Assembly: GCA_031292305.1 (NCBI GenBank)
Contig: JARLHJ010000013.1
Coordinates: 1 to 35,016 of the forward strand
From: Candidatus Babeliales bacterium
GTDB lineage: Bacteria > Babelota > Babeliae > Babelales > JABDEC01
Length of the DNA: 35,016 bases
Reading direction: 5' to 3'
Part shown: positions 23,740 through 29,906 of the stretch, in pieces
Position numbering within the stretch: position 1 is the first letter of the stretch
How the letters are laid out: each line of letters starts with the position of its first letter
Made by a program: the position numbers and the translations under genes
The notes under the pieces: model-generated
Databases searched by the model: none
What the model saw: only the letters and a program-made list of their open reading frames with translations
Told to the model about the DNA's origin: nothing

Positions 23740-24276
23740 TCACAGAGCAGTTTTTTTAATTTTTTCTAACATCTCATCAATTTCTTTTTGGGATTTTAAA
23801 ATATAAATTTCTTTTGTATTTGCATACTGCTTTAATAAGTGTTTAATTTTTTGTGGATACTTATTTTTAAAATTCCAAACATATTTTAAAAAAGGGATTA
23901 ATGCCCAACTTAGCTTTTCAACACAACCTTTAGGACTGCTTGGTGTTTCTTTACCATAATATTTGAAAAATCTTTTAAATATTCTATAAAAACAAAGATA
24001 TCTTGGAAAATCTAAAAATATAATTACATCAGCTCTTTGTATTCTGTATTCCATAATTCGCAAATTAACTCCATCAATAATCCATTTATCTAAATCACAT
24101 AATTGATCGTGAATTATTTTATATTCATCAGGATTTGGTTGAACCCAATTCGGTTTCCAAAAGTATTGATCTAAATGGTAGACAGGTAAATTATAAATCT
24201 TATGTAATTGTTTTGCTAAAGTAGATTTACCTGAACCAGAGTTTCCAATAATTGCTATACGTTTTATATTTTTCAT
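23740..24276 (-). CDS. Small P-loop nucleoside-kinase-like protein (FlaR/topology-modulation type)
   Basis: This 178-residue soluble protein has Walker A IIGNSGSGKST (9-19) followed by LAKQLHKIYNLPVYHLDQYFWKPNW. The short insert with HLDxxFWxPxW is the signature of the adenylate-kinase-like family annotated as topology modulation protein/FlaR or AAA_17. DKWIIDGV and RADVIIFLDFPR are the second and third P-loop strands. It probably phosphorylates a small molecule; the substrate is not known. It is the downstream gene of a pair: the exported dipeptidase gene ends 6 bases before its start, so they are co-transcribed and possibly coupled. Confidence 0.84.
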   Translation of the reverse strand: MKNIKRIAIIGNSGSGKSTLAKQLHKIYNLPVYHLDQYFWKPNWVQPNPDEYKIIHDQLCDLDKWIIDGVNLRIMEYRIQRADVIIFLDFPRYLCFYRIFKRFFKYYGKETPSSPKGCVEKLSWALIPFLKYVWNFKNKYPQKIKHLLKQYANTKEIYILKSQKEIDEMLEKIKKTAL

Positions 24277-24282
24277 TTTTTA

Positions 24283-25083
24283 TTACTCTTCAGAATTAGT
24301 AACCATTCCATATAATGCATTATCAGATTGTTTATGATAAGCCCAATAACGATCTCCATATGACCAATGCCAATATTCTGTAGGATAATTTACAAAGCCT
24401 ACAGCTTCTAAAACTTCACTCATAATTTTTCTATGTTTTTTAGCTTCTTCAGAAATTTCATTTGAATTTGTAGCAGATAATTCACCAGTAACATCCGATA
24501 ACCAATCTTTAACACATATTCCCATGTCTACAATATTTCCTGCATTATCAATTAAATAGATATCAATAGCTGCTCCAGTTGAATGTGGAGGAATATTATT
24601 TGATCCATCTCTATTAATAACAGGTGATGCTAATTTTGTAGTTTCATTAAAACAACGATCTTTATCCCATCCTGGATTTGAATCTTTTAATTGATTGTAA
24701 TGAATATCAAAAATTTTTTTTTGAGTGCTTAAACTTCTATGTGCTTCATAAAGGCAAAAACGTAGGCCCTGTGGTAGCATTTTTTGCGCTTCTATTAATT
24801 TATTATAAACTGTTTTTCTTATCTTGGTGTAATCCTGATTATTTGGTATTTCAGGTGAAGAACCATAAGCAATTTCAGTTTGATTCTTTAAGTCGATAAA
24901 CTCTTCTTTATTGTCAATAATACGTATTTGAAGAACTCTCGGATCAGTTATTAAAATCATTGTTTCCTTTTCGGTCATAGATTTTGATACTTCTGAATAT
25001 GCTTGCAAAGCTGGTGGAGTTAGAATGTCTATTATAAATAACATAATATTAATAATCATAAACACTTTATAAAAGAATATCAT
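24283..25083 (-). CDS. Second VanX-type D-Ala-D-Ala dipeptidase, exported
   Basis: The 266-residue protein is read from the ATG at 25083, which gives a hydrophobic N-terminus (MIFFYKVFMIINIMLFIIDI) ending near LQAYS; a TTG-initiated frame begins inside repeat R4c and is rejected. An ATG at 25059 is also possible. M15D motifs: CLYEAHRSLSTQ, PPHSTGAAIDIYLID (zinc ligands H167, D174) and TEYWHWS (E236, H239). All key residues are present, and it belongs to the longer VanX subgroup, clearly divergent from the 255-residue copy at 5969. It probably cleaves D-Ala-D-Ala in the envelope. A repeat-borne terminator sits only 26 bases upstream of the start, so its promoter is unclear. The P-loop kinase gene follows it. 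Confidence 0.85.
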   Translation of the reverse strand: MIFFYKVFMIINIMLFIIDILTPPALQAYSEVSKSMTEKETMILITDPRVLQIRIIDNKEEFIDLKNQTEIAYGSSPEIPNNQDYTKIRKTVYNKLIEAQKMLPQGLRFCLYEAHRSLSTQKKIFDIHYNQLKDSNPGWDKDRCFNETTKLASPVINRDGSNNIPPHSTGAAIDIYLIDNAGNIVDMGICVKDWLSDVTGELSATNSNEISEEAKKHRKIMSEVLEAVGFVNYPTEYWHWSYGDRYWAYHKQSDNALYGMVTNSEE

Positions 25084-25096
25084 AATAAAAAAGATA

Positions 25097-25275
25097 TTTA
25101 AAATAGAAAGAGCCTCGCTATAAAATAGCAAAGCTCAATACTTGGTTCGATAATAAGAGAAAAAATACAACCATTCTAAATTAATTGGCGGTACTTGGAA
25201 GGCGCATTCAGTAAACATGAAGTTAAATTCAGCTTTAGTTTGCAGAATATTAAAACTGTTTGTAAGGCATTGGGA
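25097..25275. repeat. Dispersed repeat R4, copy c
   Basis: Closest partner of 17500-17688. One plus-strand frame of the right half is open: EGAFSKHEVKFSFSLQNIKT and then VCKALGIQQ, which looks like a fossil coding segment. The left half contains the minus-strand terminator. Confidence 0.78.
25101..25136 (-). terminator. Minus-strand terminator inside repeat R4c
   Basis: Same 12-bp G-U-containing stem with TTT loop and T-rich tail as in copy a. It would end transcripts from the 25292-25978 gene. Confidence 0.65.
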
Positions 25276-25291
25276 ATTCAGCAATTATAGA

Positions 25292-25978
25292 TTACGTATT
25301 TAAATTGAAGTTATGTTTAATAATGTCTTCAAGGGTACTCAATGGCTTTTCAAAATTTATCAATCGTTGTTGAGTGTTAACTTTTGTATTTAGGATGTTT
25401 GGAACATAAGGGCTTATACAAACAAGTAAGTCAAATCCATCGAAGGCATTAATTCTACCAATACTTGTAAAAATTTGATCGAATTTAAATAATAATTTGC
25501 TATTAGATAGATTAATAGAGTAGTTTTCAAAATTGAAGTTTTTGGGTATTAAAATAAAAATAAGACTAAAATCTATAGCTGTTTCTATTTTTGTTATTAA
25601 TTGAGTTTGTGATGGATTTATTATTTTTAGATCTTTAAAAAGTGCTAAAAGATGATTTGATTTTTTATATAGATAAAAGCTTTCTACAAGGATGATCTTA
25701 ATATCATTTGGTAGAGGTAAAAAATTACTTTTAAACTGGTGAATTCGAGAATCATTATATCTTTTAAAATTAATAACACTTTTGTGCCAAGTTATATGTT
25801 CTGATCTGAATTCTAAACTATTTCTATTAATGTCTAGACTAAGTAATGAACTTTCTAATGGGTAGTGAAAATGATAAGAAAGTTCATTTTTATAAGTTTT
25901 AATACTAAGCATTCCTAATGAATATGTTTGAGTTGCTATTAAAACATTAAGGTAAATCAGTTCAGGTTTTTGAGGCAT
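25292..25978 (-). CDS. Hypothetical soluble protein, family unknown
   Basis: This 228-residue protein lacks a signal peptide and membrane segments. It is rich in Asn, Lys, Ile and Leu with alternating hydrophobic strands (DIKIILVESFYLY, FSLIFILIPKNF, KLLFKFDQIFTSIG, GFDLLVCISPYVP), suggesting a mixed alpha/beta fold. No catalytic motif is evident. It has only a weak ribosome binding site. It lies between repeat R4c and the second copy of the duplicated operon on the same strand, so it probably arrived with the accessory DNA. The length and the absence of internal stops in AT-rich DNA favour a real gene, but it could be decaying. Confidence 0.55.
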   Translation of the reverse strand: MPQKPELIYLNVLIATQTYSLGMLSIKTYKNELSYHFHYPLESSLLSLDINRNSLEFRSEHITWHKSVINFKRYNDSRIHQFKSNFLPLPNDIKIILVESFYLYKKSNHLLALFKDLKIINPSQTQLITKIETAIDFSLIFILIPKNFNFENYSINLSNSKLLFKFDQIFTSIGRINAFDGFDLLVCISPYVPNILNTKVNTQQRLINFEKPLSTLEDIIKHNFNLNT

Positions 25979-26017
25979 ATAATTAATCTAGTTTTTTTAA
26001 ATGTTCAGTAATACGAA

Positions 26018-26959
26018 TTATTTATTATTACGTAAAAAATTAGTTATTATTTTTAAGTATGTCTCTTCTTCTTCAATATGTGGCATGTGTGTACTATGTT
26101 CAAAAATAACTAATTTACTATTATGAATGTTTCTATGTAATAAATCCATATAACTTGGAGTCATGGGATCATTTATTCCGGATGTTAATAAAACAGGTAA
26201 ATTTAGATTATGTAACAATGGTATGAGATTAAGATCTTTAAGATTACCTGAGACAGAAAGCTCGTTGCTCCCCCACATTGTTTCTGATATTTCTTTATTA
26301 ACAATGATATTATCAAAAATTGAAGGGTCTTTGCTGAATATAAAATTCTTAAAAAATATTGCGTAAGCATCCTGATATTCTTGACTATCAGTTGTTCCAG
26401 CATTTTCATGCTTTATCATAATATCATAGATATCTTTGCTTTGAGCTAATTTTTTATAATTATCTATTAAATGTAGTGTGCTTATGTAAGGGCTAGCAAG
26501 TATTAATTTTTCTACTTTATCTGTATGTTCTAAAGTATATTTGGTAGCTAATGCAGCTCCCCATGAATATCCAAATAAGATAACTTTTTCAAAACCTAAT
26601 TTATCTATAATTAATGTCAGTTCTTTAACATAATGTTCAAATGTCCAATCAATAGGCTTACTAGTTATTGCTTTACCACATCCGGATTGATCATAGAAAA
26701 TACATGGTCTTTCAGATGCAAGGTTATTTAAATTTATAATATAACCTGATTCTAATCCAGGGCCTCCATGAACAAATATAATAGGAGTTTTATCTTTTGT
26801 TTCTTGTGTAAAAGACTTTTGATACCAAATATTACAATATCCTAAGTCTAAATAATGTTGTTCTGTTTTTATTGATTGCATTGGTTTTAATACTTTATAT
26901 AAAGTTATAGTTAATGTAATTATTATAGTTGATAATAGAACTTTTAATTTTAAATTCAA
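26018..26959 (-). CDS. Membrane-anchored prolyl-iminopeptidase-like hydrolase, copy 2
   Basis: This 313-residue near-duplicate of the 19741-20676 protein keeps the signal anchor and the full catalytic set: FVHGGPG, GYSWGA (S132), GINDPMTP and STHMPH. Differences are scattered conservative changes (for example CTIWYQKSFNQ to CNIWYQKSFTQ, and a different C-terminal end FLRNNK). Because the triad and frame are kept, the copy is probably still functional, while its partner lipoprotein gene is broken. The start lies 7 bases after the end of that broken gene, as in copy 1. The overall similarity over the gene and its promoter indicates a recent duplication. Confidence 0.85.
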   Translation of the reverse strand: MNLKLKVLLSTIIITLTITLYKVLKPMQSIKTEQHYLDLGYCNIWYQKSFTQETKDKTPIIFVHGGPGLESGYIINLNNLASERPCIFYDQSGCGKAITSKPIDWTFEHYVKELTLIIDKLGFEKVILFGYSWGAALATKYTLEHTDKVEKLILASPYISTLHLIDNYKKLAQSKDIYDIMIKHENAGTTDSQEYQDAYAIFFKNFIFSKDPSIFDNIIVNKEISETMWGSNELSVSGNLKDLNLIPLLHNLNLPVLLTSGINDPMTPSYMDLLHRNIHNSKLVIFEHSTHMPHIEEEETYLKIITNFLRNNK

Positions 26960-26966
26960 TTTTGGT

Positions 26967-27513
26967 TCATTTCGATATATTTATTTCATGAATAATTTTT
27001 TTCAATTCTTGGTCAAATTGATCAATTGATTGGATGTTTTCTACGCGATTAATTTCAGATCTATTTTGTATAAGCAAAATTGTAGGATTAGATTCAATAG
27101 CAAATTCTTCTGCTATTTTAAACAAATTTTCAGAATTAACTTCGACGTATTTAATTAAGTTGTTAGTTTTAGCATAATTTTCTAATATTTGTTTCATGGT
27201 TAACCATATTTCTAAAAAAACCATAATTACTGGGTTTAGGCCAATTTAAGACTTCTGCTTCAAGCGCTAATTGTGATGGACTAAAATTTTCAATTAATAG
27301 TCCAACTGAATTTTTATCATTTATAGTTTTTAAATGTAATGCTTTTTCTAAATTGTTTGATTTAATTAAAGATAAAATGATTTTAGTAGAATCTTCCAGA
27401 TTAATAACTGTAGTAGATTTATTTGAATCTTGACTAACATTTTCTGATTTTTTAAAAAAGATACATCCGTTTAAACTTAATAGAGTTATAAATACTAAAA
27501 AATTAAAATTCAT
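26967..27513 (-). pseudogene. Frameshifted thioredoxin-like lipoprotein, copy 2
   Basis: The first part (lipobox LNGC, then the linker to VLNWPKP) matches copy 1, but an extra C in AAACCCAGT (copy 1 has AAACCAGT) shifts the frame, and the ORF ends after about 114 residues. The other frame continues with VIMVFLEIWLTMKQILENYA and on to HEINISK, matching the thioredoxin-like half of copy 1, with a further small deletion around the region where copy 1 has RHDDQWFN. An internal ATG (27224) could still start the 85-residue C-terminal half. Most simply it is a broken copy. Confidence 0.8.
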
Positions 27514-27560
27514 AATATTCCATTGATTATTATTTACTTAATAAAAATTAATACTGTTTA

Positions 27561-27589
27561 TAAATAGCTTATATTAATTGTAATTTCAA
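27561..27589 (-). promoter_or_regulatory. Promoter of the duplicated operon, copy 2
   Basis: TTGAAA, 17 bases, TATTTA on the minus strand, in the same position relative to the lipoprotein start as in copy 1. Confidence 0.6.
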
Positions 27590-27653
27590 TACTTGAAAAT
27601 TTTATCATGTCTTTTTGTTTTAAGGTAATTTTTGTTGATTTAAAAATTATTTA

Positions 27654-27733
27654 TTGCCTTTTATAAAATACCATTTAGACTTACCTATCGTATAAATGGA
27701 GCAAATTACTCTTAAAAAAGAAGATTCCTATGA
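27654..27733. repeat. Dispersed repeat R2, copy b
   Basis: Matches 18732-18810. A small frame from 27696 reads MEQITLKKEDSYELNSKC and then stops; no rep sequence follows here. From 27734 to 27921 there is AT-rich sequence with no gene I can support. Confidence 0.75.
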
Positions 27734-27921
27734 ACTTAATTCAAAATGTTAGACTTATGTGTCTGACGCATATCAAACAAAACTTATCTAATTATGACAC
27801 GCAATGTGATTATATTAGGCTGAGTGCGCTTACCAGGTAAGCTTTAAAAAAACTTAATAAAAGATATTAAAAAGATTTAGAAATTAAAACGGTACTTAAA
27901 AAGTATTGTTTAGAGATTTAT

Positions 27922-28155
27922 ATGGTTAAAAAGACAAAGGTCGTTTTGTCTTTTGATGCTAGCAATAAGGTTGCAGCATTTTTTGTATTATTGATCAAGG
28001 TAGATAAAAGTATTTCAGAAGCTACACACGAGAAAAAAGCAAAGGGTGCCAAACCTAAAAAAGCTAAAACTAAAAAAGACGATGACATTGGCTCGCTGTA
28101 TGGCGAGCTTTTTTATTTCAAAAATGAGACTTTATACACTGATAAAAGAAATTAG
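27922..28155 (+). CDS. Short Lys-rich ORF, probably a gene remnant
   Basis: An open frame of 77 codons beginning MVKKTKVVLSFDASNKVAAF, with a strongly basic low-complexity part (KKAKGAKPKKAKTKKDDD) and a C-terminal end encoded by a terminator hairpin (GSLYGELFYF). A coding region running through its own terminator suggests that the original stop was lost or that this frame is not the original one. Basic tails of this kind are seen in histone-like and RNA-binding proteins, but the rest does not match one I can name. It is preceded by no good ribosome binding site. It is best regarded as doubtful. Confidence 0.3.
   Translation: MVKKTKVVLSFDASNKVAAFFVLLIKVDKSISEATHEKKAKGAKPKKAKTKKDDDIGSLYGELFYFKNETLYTDKRN
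28091..28114 (+). terminator. Intrinsic terminator
   Basis: GCTCGC-TGTATG-GCGAGC-TTTTTT: a 6-bp GC-rich perfect stem followed by six T. It insulates the MarR operon from upstream transcription. Confidence 0.85.
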
Positions 28156-28157
28156 GA

Positions 28158-28186
28158 TTGCAAAGGCTTAAAATTAGTTGCATAAT
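28158..28186 (+). promoter_or_regulatory. Promoter of the MarR-GNAT-YbaK operon
   Basis: TTGCAA, 17 bases, CATAAT; the -10 box lies within the palindrome at 28175-28193. The ATG at 28220 follows with GGAG in front. Confidence 0.65.
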
Positions 28187-28193
28187 ACAACTA
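28175..28193. promoter_or_regulatory. Candidate MarR operator
   Basis: TAGTTGCATAATACAACTA is a 19-bp palindrome with one mismatched pair around a central A. It overlaps the -10 box and lies 26 bases before the MarR gene. This is the size, symmetry and position expected for an autoregulated MarR-family repressor. Confidence 0.7.
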
Positions 28194-28219
28194 TATAGTA
28201 AAATTAATTTTGGAGCCTT

Positions 28220-28684
28220 ATGAATGTTAATGATACAATTTCTAAAATTCGATCTTCTTCGCGAGAACTGGTTAGACAATTAGGCTTGCTTGAGAACCGC
28301 TTCTCTTCTATAGGTTCTGTTTCGCAGTGTCACGCTATAGTAGAGTTAAATTTGCAGGGTAAGTTAAACTTAACAGTATTAACAGCTGCCTTAAACTTAG
28401 AAAAATCAACAACTAGTCGTCTAGTAGCTCAATTATATGAAGATGGTATTTGTGATGTCGAATGTTGCAAAAATGATAAAAGAAATAAGTTAATATCTTT
28501 AACAAAAAAAGGCCAAAAATTGGCTAATCAAATAAATTCTCATGCAAGTAATGAAGTAGAACAAGCTTTAAATATAATGACTGAAGAAGAAAGAAATATT
28601 GTATTCAAAGGGTTGTCGATTTATGCCAAGGCATTAAAAGATTCTAAAACACAGAACGACCCACAAATGGAGCAAACAAAATGA
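28220..28684 (+). CDS. MarR-family transcriptional regulator
   Basis: This 154-residue cytosolic protein is preceded by GGAG (spacing 5-6). The winged-helix domain is visible: LNLTVLTAALNLEKSTTSRLVAQLYEDG (the helix-turn-helix, about residues 50-78), CCKNDKRNKLISLTKKGQKL (the wing with the conserved D-R and LTxxG) and C-terminal dimer helices. The N-terminal part (RELVRQLGLLENRF) is like that of MarR-GNAT fusion proteins. Its stop overlaps the start of the acetyltransferase gene by 4 bases (ATGA). It probably represses its own operon through the palindrome overlapping its promoter and is released by a small ligand. Confidence 0.88.
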   Translation: MNVNDTISKIRSSSRELVRQLGLLENRFSSIGSVSQCHAIVELNLQGKLNLTVLTAALNLEKSTTSRLVAQLYEDGICDVECCKNDKRNKLISLTKKGQKLANQINSHASNEVEQALNIMTEEERNIVFKGLSIYAKALKDSKTQNDPQMEQTK

Positions 28685-29271
28685 AAACAAAATCAATTTT
28701 AATCATAGTGTTTTTATCATTTGTAACTAATAAGATTGTAGGCGCTGAGGCTAAGCCTTCAGTTAAAGGTAATACTGTGCAAAATTCTTACAAAGTACGT
28801 ATATTCTCAAAACAAGATATTCCACAACTACTGAACATTATTAGATCAGTCCGAGCTGAATTCGGATTTGATTCAAAACATCCTGATGCTCAACTTATTG
28901 AAGAAGAATTAAATCATACTTTCGATATTTATGATTGTAACGGAAACAATTATTTTGTTATTGAAAATGGAGCAAAAATAGTTGGCGGTGGTGGTTATGG
29001 AACCCTATCAGATAAATACAAGGATATCTGTGAAATCAAAGGAATGTATTTATTATCTGAAACACGTGGACTCGGTTTAGGATCTATCTTATTGCAACAT
29101 ATATTACAGCAAGCTAAATCTCATGGCTTTAAACAATGCTATTTAGAAACCAATGATTTCATGCATGGAGCAAATGCTTTATATACAAAATTTAAATTTA
29201 GAATTTTAGACAAGCCATTGCTTGCAGAACATAAATGGACAAATAGATATTACTTGAAGGAGCTAGAGTGA
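28681..29271 (+). CDS. Exported GNAT-family N-acetyltransferase
   Basis: This 196-residue protein overlaps the MarR gene by 4 bases. The first 24 residues form a signal peptide (MKTKSILIIVFLSFVTNKIV, then GAEA). The GNAT domain follows from about residue 38: VRIFSKQDIPQLLNIIRSVR, the strand GAKIVGGGGYG, MYLLSETRGLGLGSILL (126-138, with the R-G-x-G-x-G/S acetyl-CoA loop at 129-135) and CYLETNDFMHGANALYTKFKF. The pattern CEIKGMYLLSETRGLGLG...CYLET is the one seen in the acetyltransferase half of MarR-GNAT fusion proteins. Acetyl-CoA is cytosolic, so an exported form is puzzling. The next gene also overlaps by 4 bases. Confidence 0.85.
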   Translation: MKTKSILIIVFLSFVTNKIVGAEAKPSVKGNTVQNSYKVRIFSKQDIPQLLNIIRSVRAEFGFDSKHPDAQLIEEELNHTFDIYDCNGNNYFVIENGAKIVGGGGYGTLSDKYKDICEIKGMYLLSETRGLGLGSILLQHILQQAKSHGFKQCYLETNDFMHGANALYTKFKFRILDKPLLAEHKWTNRYYLKELE

Positions 29272-29744
29272 ATCACGAAATAAAACTAGAACAATTAGAT
29301 ACGCTATTAAAAAATGCAAATGCTGATTACTCGATTTTAAAAAATGAAACTAATATTTCATCAGCAGCCCAGGGTGCAGCATTATATGGCATATCTTTAA
29401 GTGAAACTACTCCTACGTTAATTATTAAAACAGATAGTGGATATCTAGCAGCTATTATTGGCGGGGATACACGAATATCATTTAAGAAATTAAAACACGC
29501 TTTAAATTCTAAAGATGTCAACCTTGCTGATCCTGAAACAGTTTTTAATATTACAGGTGCAAAAATAGGTGAAGTAAGTTTGGTTAACCCTGAATTAAAA
29601 ACTATAATCGATAGTAATGTTTTAAAAAATAAAGCTTGTTATGGCGGATGTGGTACACCTAAAACTACACTGCGCATTAACACCAATGATCTTATCAAAA
29701 TAACTAATGCACAAATATTAGATTTCGCCGACGTTAGATCTTAA
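29268..29744 (+). CDS. YbaK/EbsC-type aminoacyl-tRNA deacylase
   Basis: This 158-residue protein is read from a GTG that overlaps the GNAT stop (GTGA), the third gene of a tightly overlapped operon. Motifs of the YbaK/ProX editing domain: SSAAQGAALYGIS (31-43), TPTLIIKTDSGY with K54 in the position of the catalytic lysine, AAIIGGDTRISFKKLKHAL (61-79), LADPETVFNITGAKIGEVS, and KACYGGCGTPKTTLRINTNDLIKIT at the end. These enzymes hydrolyse mischarged Cys- or Ala-tRNA(Pro) in trans. It has no signal peptide. Why it should be co-regulated with a MarR regulator and an acetyltransferase is not clear; the set may be a stress or antibiotic-response cargo. A terminator follows. Confidence 0.86.
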   Translation: MNHEIKLEQLDTLLKNANADYSILKNETNISSAAQGAALYGISLSETTPTLIIKTDSGYLAAIIGGDTRISFKKLKHALNSKDVNLADPETVFNITGAKIGEVSLVNPELKTIIDSNVLKNKACYGGCGTPKTTLRINTNDLIKITNAQILDFADVRS

Positions 29745-29753
29745 CAAAATACA

Positions 29754-29787
29754 ATAGACTCGTTATTTTTAGCGGGTCTATTTTTTT
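29754..29787 (+). terminator. Terminator after the YbaK gene
   Basis: ATAGACTCG, a 10-base loop, and CGGGTCTAT (one G-U pair) followed by six T. Confidence 0.82.
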
Positions 29788-29906
29788 ATTCTTATTCACA
29801 AAACTATCTTTAAAAAGTAAATTAAAACAAAGAGTATTAATGTTGCTGTCCCGTTATTGAAAAATTAAAAAGACATTCAAAATAATAGCAGCATTGATTC
29901 AACATG
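29788..29906. repeat. Dispersed repeat R3, copy b (rep leader)
   Basis: Matches 21986-22103. Here it runs directly into the rep start codon, so it is likely to carry the rep promoter or a replication-related site. Confidence 0.78.

Larger units (their letters stand above)
26022..27597 (-). repeat. Segmental duplication D1, copy 2
   Basis: Partner of 19745-21320, same orientation, about 6.3 kb apart. The copies are separated by the cyclase, rep remnant, CaaX-protein and VanX region. Confidence 0.85.

Noticed and set aside
17500-27733. A CRISPR array made of the dispersed repeats
   Set aside because: The repeats are few, of unequal length, kilobases apart and partly coding-like; there are no regular spacers and no cas genes.
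27922-28155. HU/histone-like protein
   Set aside because: The Lys-rich tail is suggestive, but the HU DNA-binding arm and core are absent and the frame runs through a terminator.
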